Of a stretch of 64,000 nucleotides of DNA, positions 49,120 to 58,643 are shown piece by piece (the stretch's first letter is position 1; each line of letters begins with the position of its first letter). The notes beneath the pieces were generated by a model. It was not told where the DNA came from and ran no database searches. It saw only the letters and a list, made by a program, of their open reading frames with translations. The position numbers were made by a program, and so were the translations under genes. The stretch comes from Virgibacillus siamensis (GTDB lineage Bacteria > Bacillota > Bacilli > Bacillales > Amphibacillaceae). Location of the stretch: the NCBI RefSeq assembly GCF_900162695.1, contig NZ_FUIH01000006.1:62001-126000 (forward strand), read 5' to 3'.

Positions 49120-49201
49120 GAAATAGGCTGCTTGGTATAAGGTAAAAGAGGGCATTTATTCAGGGAAGTGATGTTGGAATATGCAGTTGAAAAAGCAAAT
49201 G

Positions 49202-49237
49202 AAAAACGCCTTGGAAGTGACCTTCCAGGGCGTTTTT
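49202..49237. terminator. Bidirectional terminator between convergent genes
   Basis: AAAACGCCTTGGAAG and CTTCCAGGGCGTTTT pair over 15 bp with one G-U and a 4-nt loop, flanked by A on the left and T on the right. It serves the unknown gene (plus) and acetoacetyl-CoA synthetase (minus). Confidence 0.88.
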
Positions 49238-49253
49238 CTATATTATATGTTGT

Positions 49254-51245
49254 TTACTTTCGTTCAAACTGCTCTTCCGCAAAGGCAATAAAATAATCCA
49301 ATGAATTCTGGTTGCTCAAGGATCCTTTGTTGACCACGTTTTCGACCGGCTTACCCATCAAAATTTTCTTGACCGGAATCTCAAGTTTCTTGCCGTTTAA
49401 AGTTTTTGGCAACTCCGGAACTTGATGAATTCCGGTTGGGACGTGTCTTGGAGAACACTTTTCCCGGATTTCTTTTTTAATGGTCTTTTTAACATCTTCT
49501 GTTAATTCTTCGCCGTCTTGCATGGTCACAAATAGCGGTGTATAGGAGTCGCCATTGCCTCCTGGTATATCAACAATTAAACTGTCAGCAACCTGTTTTA
49601 CATGATCGACTGCACGATAAATTTCGCTTGTGCCGATGCGGATGCCTCCGCGATTAATGGTTGCATCGGAACGCCCGTAAATAACACATGTGTGCCGATC
49701 AGTGATTTTAAGGTAGTCCCCGTGCCGCCAGATGCCGTCAAACATGTCGAAATAACTGTCATGCATTCGGCTGCCGTCTTCATCATTCCAAAAATAGATT
49801 GGCATGGACGGGAATGGTTCGGTCAGTACAAGTTCGCCGACTTCTTCGACTTGGGAATGTGCGTCATCATCAAAGCTTTCAATTTTTGCACCAAGACCGC
49901 GGCACTGGAGTTCACCGGCATAAACCGGTAATGTTGGCACACCGAGAATAAAAGCCGTGCAGACGTCGGTGCCGCCGCTTGCCGACGCAATCCAAATGTC
50001 TTCTTTTACATGATCATAGCACCACTGGAATCCTTCAGGTGGAAGTGGTGATCCGGTTGAACTGATGTTTTCCAGATGGCTCAGATCAAATTCCTTACCG
50101 GGTACAAGGGTTTCATCCTTCATACATGCAGTAATGTAGCTTGCACTTGTTCCAAAAGTGGTCATTTTCGTGTCCTGGGCAAATTTCCAGAGCATTTTTT
50201 TATCCGGATATGCCGGATTTCCGTCATATAAAATAATGGTGCTTCCTGTCAGCAGCCCGCCTACAAGGAAGTTCCACATCATCCAGCCAGTCGTTGTGAA
50301 CCAGAAGAATCGGTCGCCTTTTCCAAGGTCGGCATGGAAGGTCAGCGCTTTTAGGTGCTCAAGCAAAATACCGCCCTGACTTTGAACAATTGGTTTCGGT
50401 TTGCCGGTTGTTCCGGAAGAAAATAATACCCATAATGGGTCATTGAATGGAACGTGCTCGTAAGTTAATTCGGCTTTTTCATCTGTTTCGACAGCAACTT
50501 GCCATTCGGTGGCGTTTTTCAAACTTTCAAAATTTGGGTTTTCTTTTAAATATGGTATTGCGATTGTTGCTTCCAGCGTTGGAAGTTCTGCTTGGATATT
50601 TTTAACGACCGGCATCCGGTCGAATTTTTTCCCTCCGTAGCTATAGCCGTCAACCGTTACCATTACTTTTGGTTCAATTTGTTTGAAGCGGTCAATCACA
50701 CTCTGTGTACCAAAATCCGGTGACGCACTGGACCAAATTGCTCCAAGACTTGCAGTTGCAAGAAACGCAACGATTGTTTCGTAGATATTGGCTGCATAAG
50801 CAACAACCCGGTCACCTTTTGTTACGCCAAGGTTTTTGAGTGTTTGTTGTAATGCGGCGGTATCTTTATAAAGTTGTCCCCATGTTATTTCATTTGTCTC
50901 TCTCGTTTCGGAGGCATGAATGATAGCGGGTTCAAGATTGTCACGGTCTCTGAAAATATGTTCCGTATAATTGATGGTTGCTTCAGGAAACCATTTGGCA
51001 CCAGGCATTTTGTGTGTGGTTAACACGGTTCTGTACGGTTGTTTGGCCTGAATGTCAAAGTACTCCCAGATTGACTTCCAAAACAGTTCCAGTTCATCTG
51101 TCGACCATTTCCAAAGCGAATGATAATCATCAAAATGTAAATTTTTATGTTGTTCCAGCCATTTCATATATTGATAGATTTTTGATTGTTGCTTTCTCTT
51201 TTTATCGGGCTGCCAAAGCAAAGTACCCTCTTGAATCTCGCTCAT
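49254..51245 (-). CDS. Acetoacetate-CoA ligase (acetoacetyl-CoA synthetase)
   Basis: 663 residues; AGGAGGG before ATG 51245. An ANL-family adenylating enzyme: the ACS-N region LWKWSTDELELFWKSIWEYFDI, P-loop-like LWVLFSSGTTGKPKPIVQSQGG, ASGGTDVCTAFILG (AACS-typical), DGIWRHGDYLKI and the hinge, and the acetylated-Lys motif PKTLNGKKLEIPVKKIL. It makes acetoacetyl-CoA from acetoacetate, CoA and ATP, as in ketone-body or polyhydroxybutyrate use. Its length fits AACS (about 650) rather than acetyl-CoA synthetase. Monocistronic. Confidence 0.9.
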   Translation of the reverse strand: MSEIQEGTLLWQPDKKRKQQSKIYQYMKWLEQHKNLHFDDYHSLWKWSTDELELFWKSIWEYFDIQAKQPYRTVLTTHKMPGAKWFPEATINYTEHIFRDRDNLEPAIIHASETRETNEITWGQLYKDTAALQQTLKNLGVTKGDRVVAYAANIYETIVAFLATASLGAIWSSASPDFGTQSVIDRFKQIEPKVMVTVDGYSYGGKKFDRMPVVKNIQAELPTLEATIAIPYLKENPNFESLKNATEWQVAVETDEKAELTYEHVPFNDPLWVLFSSGTTGKPKPIVQSQGGILLEHLKALTFHADLGKGDRFFWFTTTGWMMWNFLVGGLLTGSTIILYDGNPAYPDKKMLWKFAQDTKMTTFGTSASYITACMKDETLVPGKEFDLSHLENISSTGSPLPPEGFQWCYDHVKEDIWIASASGGTDVCTAFILGVPTLPVYAGELQCRGLGAKIESFDDDAHSQVEEVGELVLTEPFPSMPIYFWNDEDGSRMHDSYFDMFDGIWRHGDYLKITDRHTCVIYGRSDATINRGGIRIGTSEIYRAVDHVKQVADSLIVDIPGGNGDSYTPLFVTMQDGEELTEDVKKTIKKEIREKCSPRHVPTGIHQVPELPKTLNGKKLEIPVKKILMGKPVENVVNKGSLSNQNSLDYFIAFAEEQFERK

Positions 51246-51372
51246 TCTATTCCCTCCTCGAAATGTACGGTCACTACCCCTATTATATGAAACCGCTTAA
51301 CACGTGTAAAGCAGATGGGGCATGAAGAAAATACGGGTAATGCCAGGCACCACCCGTATGTTGCGAATAATA

Positions 51373-51624
51373 TCAGGTTTGATTATCATATTGAGCGAAT
51401 TTCTTGAAGGTCATTTCGTCTTCAACGAGACCGCATACGCCGCACTGGATTCGGTATTGCGGGCCGTTGTATGTGATGTGAAAGACTTCCGGGTCTTCTT
51501 CGGTGTAGTCGTTTAAAATGTCACCTGTCTGCGCATCCAATTTTACCGGTTTAGCCACCTGCTCAATAATGTTAAAGCGTGACCGGTTCGTTTTACAGTT
51601 CGGGCAGCGGTATTGTTGTGCCAT
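51373..51624 (-). CDS. Small zinc-ribbon protein, 83 aa
   Basis: Start ATG 51624, 8 nt after GGAGGTG. Two pairs of Cys, YRCPNCKTNRSRF at the N-terminus and IQCGVCGLVEDE near the end, frame a ~45-residue middle, forming a probable zinc ribbon. No family name is known to me. Divergent from the UPF0182 gene. Confidence 0.7.
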   Translation of the reverse strand: MAQQYRCPNCKTNRSRFNIIEQVAKPVKLDAQTGDILNDYTEEDPEVFHITYNGPQYRIQCGVCGLVEDEMTFKKFAQYDNQT

Positions 51625-51754
51625 AGTGAACACCTCCGCCCCTTATTATTCCTGAAATGGAACTTCTTATCCAATTCGACAAAAACCGACAAAATGCTGG
51701 TAGTGACAGGCATCTCTAAATACTGTACGCTTGTAGGAAGAGGGGGAGTTGTTG

Positions 51755-54508
51755 TTGAATGGAAATGGAAACGGTGGTTTTACAGAGCGTCAGAAAGAAA
51801 AAATTAATAATGTATTAAAGCGTGCTGGATACATATTGATCATACCTGTAGTGATACTGATTGTGGGATTGCTGTCACTTGGGTTTATCACGGATTATAT
51901 TTGGATGGATACACTTGGTTTTGCCGGTGTTTTCACAACTGTTTTAAAGAGTAAAATCTGGCTTGCTGCGATTGGATTTCTGCTGTTTGCTGTCTTGACT
52001 TATTTTACGCTTTCATGGGTCCGCCATACATATATTGGACACATGCACCGCAGTCAGTTACCGGCAGTTCTGTTGGAACGTAAAAAAATCATACCGATTA
52101 TGCTTGGGATTGCTGCATTAATCGGGATTTTTGGAAGCAGTGTTACGCAGGGATTCGGCTGGGAACGTACATTGAAATTTTTGGATCATGCCGCATTTGG
52201 GCAGACGGATCCGTATTTCAACATGGACATTTCGTTTTATATGTTTGTTTTGCCGTTCTTGAACTTTATTGTCTATATACTCCTGGGAATGGCGATTTTT
52301 TTACTTGTCATTGAGGCGGCAGCTTATTCCGTATTCCACATCTATCGAATGAGCCGCTCAGCCCAACTGCACCTGGGATTAACGCTTGGTTTCATTGGAC
52401 TTTTGCTGGCTGGTCTTCACTTACTGCAGCCGTATGAAACACTGTTGACCAACAGGGTAAGTCTGATTCAGGAAAGTGTGGTCCATGGGCTAAGTTATAC
52501 AGATAAAGTGATTAACATTCCAAAAGCATATGTATTGGCTGCAGCAGCGATCATTGGCACGGTGTGGATGATTATTGCTCTCATTCGCGGAAAACTGCAA
52601 AAGATGGTAACACCAGTTGCGATATATGCCGGGTTGCTGGTTGTCGGGCAACTGGCATCCATGGCAGTACAAAATTTTCTTGTTTCCCCGAATGAATTTT
52701 CCAAGGAACGACCTTTTCTGGAGCAAAACCTGGAATTCACGCGTGCTGCCTATGGTTTGAATGATATTAAAGAAATGAAGCACCCGGGGAATTTTTCTCT
52801 GAGTGAAGCGATGGTTAAACGAAATCAAAAAACGATCGATAATATCCGGATGAATGATGCCAGGCCATTGCTTGATGTTTATAATCAGCTGCAGACATTC
52901 CGTACGTATTACGAATTCAATGATATTGACATTGACAGGTACAAAATTGACGGCGACTACGAGCAGGTCTTTCTTGGTGCAAGGGAATTGAGTACAGCGG
53001 ATCTCCCTGATCAGGCACATACGTGGGTTAACGAAAATCTCAGGTATACACACGGATACGGGATTACAATGAGCCATGTTAATCAGGTCACACCACAGGG
53101 ACAGCCTGAATATATGGTGAAAAACCTTCCGCCGAAGGGAACACCGGAAGTGAACCGGCCGCAAATATATTTTGGAGAAGAACCGTATCGTAATGTCATT
53201 GTTAACAGTAAAGTGGATGAATTTGATTATCCATTAGGTGACAAAAACGTCGATACACGGTTTAATGCGGATGCAGGGATACCATTAAGCGGTATTAACC
53301 GTCTGTTATTCTCTCTGAGTGAAGGTTCGTTCCGTATGATGATTTCGGATCAGATAACGGATGAAAGTAAATTCCTTGTTACGCGTAATATTAAGGATCG
53401 GGTTAAACGGATTGCGCCGTTTTTTACCTATGACAAAGATCCATATATTGTGGTTCGGGATGATGGCAGTCTTGTTTGGGTAATAGATGCGTATTTAAAG
53501 GCGGAACGTTACCCTTATTCTGAACCGTACCAGGGGGATACCAATTATATTCGAAACCCCATTAAAGCTGTGGTCGATGCCTATACCGGAGACGTGAATT
53601 TTTATGTAGTCAATCCGGATGAACCTTTATTGAAAACGTATCAGCACATTTTCCCGGACTTGTTTACGACGAAAATTCCTGAAGACATTAAGGCACATTT
53701 TCGTTATCCGGAAAAGTTGTTTACTGTACAGGCTTCGATGTATGGGACCTATCATATGTCGAACTTGGAGGTCTTCTATAACCGGGAAGATTTCTGGCAG
53801 TTTCCAACTGAAAAATATTTTCATGAGGATATTGTGATGGAGCCCTACTATATGACGATGCGGCTTCCGGATGAGGAAAATGAAGAGTTCATTCTGATGC
53901 AGCCATACACACCGAAAAACAGGCAAAACATGATTTCCTGGATGGGTGTGCGAAACGACGGGGAAAATTATGGTGACCTGTTTGTTTATCGTTTTCCGAA
54001 ACAAAAAAATATATATGGGCCACAGCAAATTGAGAACCGGATTAATCAGGACGGAAAAATCTCCAAACAGTTGAACTTGTGGTCGCAGGGCGGATCAAAG
54101 GTGATTCGCGGAAATCTTCTTGTTGTTCCGATTGAGGACACGATTTTATACGTGGAACCAGTATATATCGAATCCTCTAATTCAACTTCATTACCTGAGG
54201 TGAAACGGGTTATCCTCGCTTATGGTGATTATATTGTAATGGAGCGAACATTTGATGATGCACTGGATGCCATCCTGAAAAAAATTCATCCTGAAAAGCA
54301 GGATACCAATAATGGAAAAACCGATAAGGAACAAGGTAAAGAGGATAATAATCGGGATTCCGGACAGGCATTAACGGATGCGGAAGAACAATTGCGAAGT
54401 CTTTCCAACTTGTTTGATACTTATAAAAAAGCACTATCTAACGGAAATTGGCAAAAAGCTGCTGAAATAATGGAAAAAATTGAAGGGAAACTGAACGATT
54501 TTAAGTAA
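51755..54508 (+). CDS. UPF0182 family membrane protein
   Basis: 917 residues. Three TTG codons follow GGGGGAG; the third (51755) has the right 6-nt spacing. Seven membrane helices in the first ~310 residues (e.g. AGYILIIPVVILIVGLLSLGF, TLGFAGVFTTVLKSKIWLAAIG) precede a ~550-residue extracytoplasmic domain with the family blocks FLEQNLEFTRAAYGLN, RVKRIAPFFTYDKDPYIV and NFYVVNPDEPLLKTYQHIFP. The tail (about 845-917) is acidic and Asn/Asp-rich and ends in a helix. UPF0182 is widespread but without a known function. Confidence 0.92.
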   Translation: MNGNGNGGFTERQKEKINNVLKRAGYILIIPVVILIVGLLSLGFITDYIWMDTLGFAGVFTTVLKSKIWLAAIGFLLFAVLTYFTLSWVRHTYIGHMHRSQLPAVLLERKKIIPIMLGIAALIGIFGSSVTQGFGWERTLKFLDHAAFGQTDPYFNMDISFYMFVLPFLNFIVYILLGMAIFLLVIEAAAYSVFHIYRMSRSAQLHLGLTLGFIGLLLAGLHLLQPYETLLTNRVSLIQESVVHGLSYTDKVINIPKAYVLAAAAIIGTVWMIIALIRGKLQKMVTPVAIYAGLLVVGQLASMAVQNFLVSPNEFSKERPFLEQNLEFTRAAYGLNDIKEMKHPGNFSLSEAMVKRNQKTIDNIRMNDARPLLDVYNQLQTFRTYYEFNDIDIDRYKIDGDYEQVFLGARELSTADLPDQAHTWVNENLRYTHGYGITMSHVNQVTPQGQPEYMVKNLPPKGTPEVNRPQIYFGEEPYRNVIVNSKVDEFDYPLGDKNVDTRFNADAGIPLSGINRLLFSLSEGSFRMMISDQITDESKFLVTRNIKDRVKRIAPFFTYDKDPYIVVRDDGSLVWVIDAYLKAERYPYSEPYQGDTNYIRNPIKAVVDAYTGDVNFYVVNPDEPLLKTYQHIFPDLFTTKIPEDIKAHFRYPEKLFTVQASMYGTYHMSNLEVFYNREDFWQFPTEKYFHEDIVMEPYYMTMRLPDEENEEFILMQPYTPKNRQNMISWMGVRNDGENYGDLFVYRFPKQKNIYGPQQIENRINQDGKISKQLNLWSQGGSKVIRGNLLVVPIEDTILYVEPVYIESSNSTSLPEVKRVILAYGDYIVMERTFDDALDAILKKIHPEKQDTNNGKTDKEQGKEDNNRDSGQALTDAEEQLRSLSNLFDTYKKALSNGNWQKAAEIMEKIEGKLNDFK

Positions 54509-54512
54509 AATA

Positions 54513-54551
54513 ATCCGGGCTCAGCGTATATAGACTGAGCCCGGATTTTTA
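54513..54551. terminator. Terminator between UPF0182 and yfhD-type genes
   Basis: ATCCGGGCTCAG (54513-54524) and CTGAGCCCGGAT (54535-54546) form a perfect 12-bp stem with a T run on the plus side; A/T-rich on the other side, so it may work both ways. Confidence 0.9.
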
Positions 54552-54554
54552 TTT

Positions 54555-54731
54555 TCATTCTTTATTTTTCGCTCTTTTATCGGCGGCCTTTCTTCTTTCC
54601 AGCGCCACTAGATCATCATAGTCAGCAAGCTCTTCGGAAAATTCAATGTCACGGCCGTCCGATTTTTGATTTTTCGGCGTTTGTGCCAGCCTGTTTCTGC
54701 CCCTTGATTTATTGTGCTCATCTCTGCCCAT
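54555..54731 (-). CDS. yfhD: YfhD family small protein
   Basis: 58 residues, ATG 54731 with GGGG 8 nt upstream. MGRDEHNKSRGRNRLAQTPK then DIEFSEELADYDDLVALERR matches the YfhD family: a very polar, probably disordered protein with QTPKNQKSDG in the middle. Its role is unknown; the family is confined to spore-formers. It is too short for ordinary ORF cut-offs. Confidence 0.82.
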   Translation of the reverse strand: MGRDEHNKSRGRNRLAQTPKNQKSDGRDIEFSEELADYDDLVALERRKAADKRAKNKE

Positions 54732-54833
54732 TCATTTCACCCCTGAAGAAAGAAAACTTCAACGTTAGTATGTGCAAAAGTGCAATAATCTAACCGGAAA
54801 AAATTATCGGCAAAATCGGGTGGTGCCAGGCAC

Positions 54834-55634
54834 CTATTTTCCGCCGAAGATGTCGTACAGGCTGCCGGCTAGGCTTCCTTCACCTTTGTCGCCGCCTCTT
54901 TGTGGTGCTGCAGCGAATACTTTGCTGGCGAGCCGGCTGAATGGCAGGGATTGCACCCATACAGTTCCTGGTCCGCGCAGTGTTGCAAAAAACAGACCCT
55001 CACCTCCGAAAAGTGCCGTTTTCACGCCTCCGATATACTCAATATTGTAGTCGATATCTCCGGTCATGGCGACAAGGCAGCCGGTATCAACTTTTAATGT
55101 CTCACCCGGTTCGAGTACTTTTTTGTGGATTGTTCCGCCGGCATGAACAAATGACATGCCATCGCCTTCCAGTTTTTGCATGATAAACCCTTCGCCGCCA
55201 AAGAAGCCGGTACCGATTTTTTTCTGGAATTCAATTCCAACCGATACACCTTTTGCGGCAGCAAGGAAGGCATCCTTCTGGCAGATTAATTTGCCCTGTA
55301 TTTCACTCAAGTCCATTGGGATAATTTTTCCCGGATAAGGAGAAGCAAATGAGACATGTTTTTTATCGGTTCCCTGGTTGGTGAAGGTTGTCATGAAAAG
55401 ACTTTCTCCGGTTATGACACGTTTCCCCGCGCCAAGCAGTTTTCCCATCAGACCGCTTCCCTGATTTTCCGATCCATCACCAAAAATGGTCTCCATTCGA
55501 ATTTCACTATCCATCATCATCAGACTTCCAGCCTCCGCAATAACTGTTTCCTGCGGGTCAAGTTCGACTTCAACAAACTGCATATCATCGCCATATAGCT
55601 TAAAATCAATTTCGTGATTATTCAATACTTCCAC
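54834..55634 (-). CDS. AIM24/TIGR00266 family protein
   Basis: 266 residues. FKLYGDDMQFVEVELDPQETVIAEAGSLMMMD opens a double-stranded beta-helix protein of the TIGR00266 group; glycine-rich GSGLMGKLLGAGKRVITGESLFMTTFTNQG and the C-terminal GLFFATLRGPGTVWVQSLPFSRLA are characteristic. The family is linked to membrane or mitochondrial organisation in yeast (AIM24), but its bacterial function is unknown. It is divergent from the aconitase gene. Confidence 0.88.
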   Translation of the reverse strand: MEVLNNHEIDFKLYGDDMQFVEVELDPQETVIAEAGSLMMMDSEIRMETIFGDGSENQGSGLMGKLLGAGKRVITGESLFMTTFTNQGTDKKHVSFASPYPGKIIPMDLSEIQGKLICQKDAFLAAAKGVSVGIEFQKKIGTGFFGGEGFIMQKLEGDGMSFVHAGGTIHKKVLEPGETLKVDTGCLVAMTGDIDYNIEYIGGVKTALFGGEGLFFATLRGPGTVWVQSLPFSRLASKVFAAAPQRGGDKGEGSLAGSLYDIFGGK

Positions 55635-55754
55635 CCCTTTTATTTTATAGTAACGTAATACGAATAAAGACCTAAATAGATTCGGATTTCCTGCAAATAA
55701 TTATACGCCTATATTCATATACTATAAAAGTATATTTATGTAGGAGGAATGTCC

Positions 55755-57710
55755 ATGCCATTAAACATCACACAAAAATTGATAAAAGATCATCTTGTAT
55801 CCGGTAAAATGGAGCCAGGTGAAGAAATTGGACTAAAAATTGATCAAACTTTAACCCAGGATGCTACAGGAACCTTGGTTATGCTGGAACTGGAAGCAAT
55901 GGAATTGGACCGTGCGAAGACAGAGGCATCCGCACAATATGTGGACCATAACCTGATTCAGCAGGACAGCAAAAACCCGGATGACCATCTTTTTCTGCAA
56001 AGCGCGACAAGACGCTTCGGACTTTATTACAGCAGGCCGGGTAATGGTGTAAGTCACCCTGTCCATATGCAGCGGTTGGCCAAGCCGGGAAAAACGCTGC
56101 TTGGATCTGACAGCCATACATGTGCGAACGGAAGTATGGGGATGCTTGCGATGGGGGCGGGTGGAATCGATGTAGCACTTGCAATCGCAGGTGAACCATT
56201 CTACGTAAAAATGCCGCAAGTATGGGGGGTTAAACTTACCGGAAAACTACCAGACTGGGTCAGTGCGAAAGACGTGATTTTTGAACTATTGCGCCGTCAT
56301 GATGTGAAAGGCGGTGTTGGCAAAGTTGTTGAATATTTTGGTCCCGGCCTGAAAAATTTAAGCGCTATGGATCGGCATGTGATAGCCAATATGGGTGCCG
56401 AATTGGGAGCTACTGGTACCGTATTCCCATCCGATAAAGAAGTAAAGCGGTTTTTGAAAGAACAGGATCGTGAGGATGACTGGGTAGAACTGGAAGCGGA
56501 TAATGGTGCAGAATACGATATTCTGGAGGAAATTGATCTTTCAGAAGTGGAACCGCTCATTGCCAAGCCTTCCAGCCCAGGTAACGTGGTGCCTGTGACA
56601 GAGGTTGCCGGTACACCTATTTATCAGTCTTATATCGGGTCATCGGCTAATCCGGGATTCCGTGATTTTGCAGTTGCAGCAGAGACCGTTTCCGGAAAAC
56701 ACATAGCAGATGGTATTTCCTTTGACATTAATCCGACATCCAGGCAAATGCTGACTGATCTGGTAAAGGAAAGTCATATTGCAAGCCTGCTGCAGGCAGG
56801 TGCAAGAATGCATCAGGCGGGATGTAACGGATGTATCGGAATGGGCCAGGCACCTGCGACAGGCCGGAACAGTCTGCGCACGACACCGCGAAATTTCCCG
56901 GGCAGGTCAGGGACGAAGGAAGACAGTGTGTATCTGTGCAGCCCGGAAACGGCAGCAGCTTCTGCTCTAATGGGAAAAATAACGGATCCGCGTACATTGG
57001 AAATGGACTATCCAAAGGTAAAAGAACCGAAACATCCAACGACCGATGTGGATTTGCTTGACAGTCCACTTCCGCTTGAGGAAGCACGTAAAATTAACCT
57101 GCAAAAGGGACCAAATATTGCATCAATCCCGAAAATGGATCCAATGCCGGATAAGCTCGAACTGCCAATTTTATTAAAAATGGGAGACAACATCTCAACG
57201 GATGAAATTTTGGCAGGGGGCGCACGGGTGCTTCCGTATCGAAGCAACCTGCCGGAAATCAGTAAATTTACTTTCGAGATTATTGATGACACGTACTATA
57301 AACGTGGAAAAAGCACAGTAGATAACGGAGGGCATGCAGTTGTCGGTGGTTTTAACTATGGACAGGGATCAAGCCGTGAGCATGCAGCATTGGCACCTCG
57401 CTATCTTGGTTTACGGGTTGCCCTCGTTAAGGATTTTGCCCGTATCCACTGGCAAAATCTTGTCAACTTTGGCGTGCTGCCGCTGACATTTGTACACGAA
57501 ACAGATTACGACACTTTAAAAACCGGGGATACGCTGATTCTGTCAGATGTACGGAAGAAGATTCAGGAAGGTAATGAATTCGAGGCAGAGATAAAGGATA
57601 AAAACCAGAAAGTACCAGTTAGACATAACCTGTCTGAACGGCAGATTGAAATTATGCTTGCCGGTGGAATTATTAACTGGGTAAAAAACAGACAAACAGC
57701 AAAGGGGTGA
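55755..57710 (+). CDS. Aconitate hydratase, short ('Aquifex') type
   Basis: 651 residues from ATG 55755, 7 nt after GGAGG; ATG 55749 is too close. Iron-sulfur ligand regions GSDSHTCANGSMGMLAMG and MHQAGCNGCIGMGQAPATG give three Cys. The swivel domain has GDNISTDEI and NYGQGSSREHAALAP. The protein is ~250 residues shorter than CitB/AcnA and fits the putative aconitase group first noted in Aquifex. It would isomerise citrate or a related tricarboxylate. The companion CitB is not in the window. A small zinc-ribbon gene follows 8 bp later. Confidence 0.88.
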   Translation: MPLNITQKLIKDHLVSGKMEPGEEIGLKIDQTLTQDATGTLVMLELEAMELDRAKTEASAQYVDHNLIQQDSKNPDDHLFLQSATRRFGLYYSRPGNGVSHPVHMQRLAKPGKTLLGSDSHTCANGSMGMLAMGAGGIDVALAIAGEPFYVKMPQVWGVKLTGKLPDWVSAKDVIFELLRRHDVKGGVGKVVEYFGPGLKNLSAMDRHVIANMGAELGATGTVFPSDKEVKRFLKEQDREDDWVELEADNGAEYDILEEIDLSEVEPLIAKPSSPGNVVPVTEVAGTPIYQSYIGSSANPGFRDFAVAAETVSGKHIADGISFDINPTSRQMLTDLVKESHIASLLQAGARMHQAGCNGCIGMGQAPATGRNSLRTTPRNFPGRSGTKEDSVYLCSPETAAASALMGKITDPRTLEMDYPKVKEPKHPTTDVDLLDSPLPLEEARKINLQKGPNIASIPKMDPMPDKLELPILLKMGDNISTDEILAGGARVLPYRSNLPEISKFTFEIIDDTYYKRGKSTVDNGGHAVVGGFNYGQGSSREHAALAPRYLGLRVALVKDFARIHWQNLVNFGVLPLTFVHETDYDTLKTGDTLILSDVRKKIQEGNEFEAEIKDKNQKVPVRHNLSERQIEIMLAGGIINWVKNRQTAKG

Positions 57711-57717
57711 ACAATAA

Positions 57718-57891
57718 ATGGAACGTGAATATGAATGCAAGGCATGTGAAGGTACTGGCATGCTTGCAGATGATGAGGGCTGGCAGTACAAATGCAGTGT
57801 CTGTGATGGTGACGGCACATATGATGTAAAAGATATTGAACGAGGTGCCCGGATTATGGAAGTAGATGCCACGAACAGGCTGCTCGATTAA
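57718..57891 (+). CDS. 57-aa DnaJ-type CxxCxGxG zinc-ribbon protein
   Basis: AAAGGGG at the end of the aconitase gene serves ATG 57718. YECKACEGTGMLADDEGW and YKCSVCDGDGTYD are two CxxCxGxG motifs like the zinc repeats of DnaJ. The gene lies 7 bp after the aconitase stop and before a terminator, so it is cotranscribed. A chaperone-like or cluster-related role for the aconitase is a guess. Confidence 0.72.
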   Translation: MEREYECKACEGTGMLADDEGWQYKCSVCDGDGTYDVKDIERGARIMEVDATNRLLD

Positions 57892-57892
57892 T

Positions 57893-57930
57893 AAACAACC
57901 CGCTCAACTAAAACTGAGCGGGTTGTTTAT
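57893..57930. terminator. Bidirectional terminator AAACAACCCGCTCA/TGAGCGGGTTGTTT
   Basis: A perfect 14-bp stem with an 8-nt loop between the zinc-ribbon gene and the convergent coat gene. Confidence 0.92.
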
Positions 57931-57932
57931 TG

Positions 57933-58544
57933 TTAGTGGGGCATATTGCCTTGTGTTGGCGCATAACTGTTTTGAAATGCCTGCATATCTTGCGGCTGTA
58001 ATTTAGGCACCTGATAATATTGATGTTTGTTCTGGTATAAAAATACTTCATAAGCCATTTCAGCCATGTTCGGAATACTATCCTGCAAAATCCGGCGCAT
58101 TACCGGGTTTGACATTTCCAGGGCAGCCGATGTAAATGCTGTGGCATTTGCTTTCATACAGCCAAGCATAAAACCGGAAATACACTGATCATTGAGCTCT
58201 GATGTGGATTGAATCGGTGTCTTTGGCTGCGAAGGCTGCATACCGTATGTGACATGATTATCCTCATTCATCTCGTAGCTCTGTGTCGGTGTGGAAGGAT
58301 CCTGTCCGGACTTGAATGTGTCCACCATTGTGTTATATAACTGGTTGCAAAAAGTTTGGTGTCTTTGCATTATTGATTTCAATTCTGGGTCCTGGACATG
58401 CTGTTCATACATCACGTATTGTTCCATTCCGCCAATCAGAGCAGAAAGTGCTTCATGGGCATCAAACATATCATGTGCACCATACTGCTGCTGTGACGGC
58501 ATGTTCGTTGTTCCCTGGAAATTCTGTTGTTGCTGATTTTGCAT
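57933..58544 (-). CDS. CotF-family spore coat protein
   Basis: 203 residues; AGGAGGT before ATG 58544. A Gln-rich N-terminus (MQNQQQQNFQG) is followed by a coat F-type four-helix, ferritin-like domain: DMFDAHEALSALIGGMEQYVMYEQHV and LNDQCISGFMLGCMKANATAFTSAALEM. Such proteins are in the spore coat or bind in the mother cell. The C-terminal QVPKLQPQDMQAFQNSY is typical. Likely under a mother-cell sigma factor, but no box was identified. Confidence 0.85.
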   Translation of the reverse strand: MQNQQQQNFQGTTNMPSQQQYGAHDMFDAHEALSALIGGMEQYVMYEQHVQDPELKSIMQRHQTFCNQLYNTMVDTFKSGQDPSTPTQSYEMNEDNHVTYGMQPSQPKTPIQSTSELNDQCISGFMLGCMKANATAFTSAALEMSNPVMRRILQDSIPNMAEMAYEVFLYQNKHQYYQVPKLQPQDMQAFQNSYAPTQGNMPH

Positions 58545-58611
58545 TAATTTGACCTCCTTTAGTTAGTCAATGTTATTTTGGGCAATTTTCGTGCACAATA
58601 TGTATAGAAAA

Positions 58612-58631
58612 AACCCCCTGTACAGAGGGTT
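58612..58631 (-). terminator. Terminator upstream of the coat gene, after the lipoprotein gene
   Basis: Minus-strand AACCCTCTG and CAGGGGGTT pair with one G-U over a tight TA loop, followed by six T. It terminates the lipoprotein transcript. Confidence 0.75.
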
Positions 58632-58643
58632 CATTTTAACTGC

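Noticed and set aside
51288..51302. TGAAACCGCTTAACA upstream of the acetoacetyl-CoA synthetase gene as a CcpA cre site
   Set aside because: It has one base too many compared with the 14-bp cre consensus, so the two halves are out of register.
52490..53164. Minus-strand ORF of 224 codons
   Set aside because: Antisense shadow of the UPF0182 gene; Cys/His-rich random-like composition.
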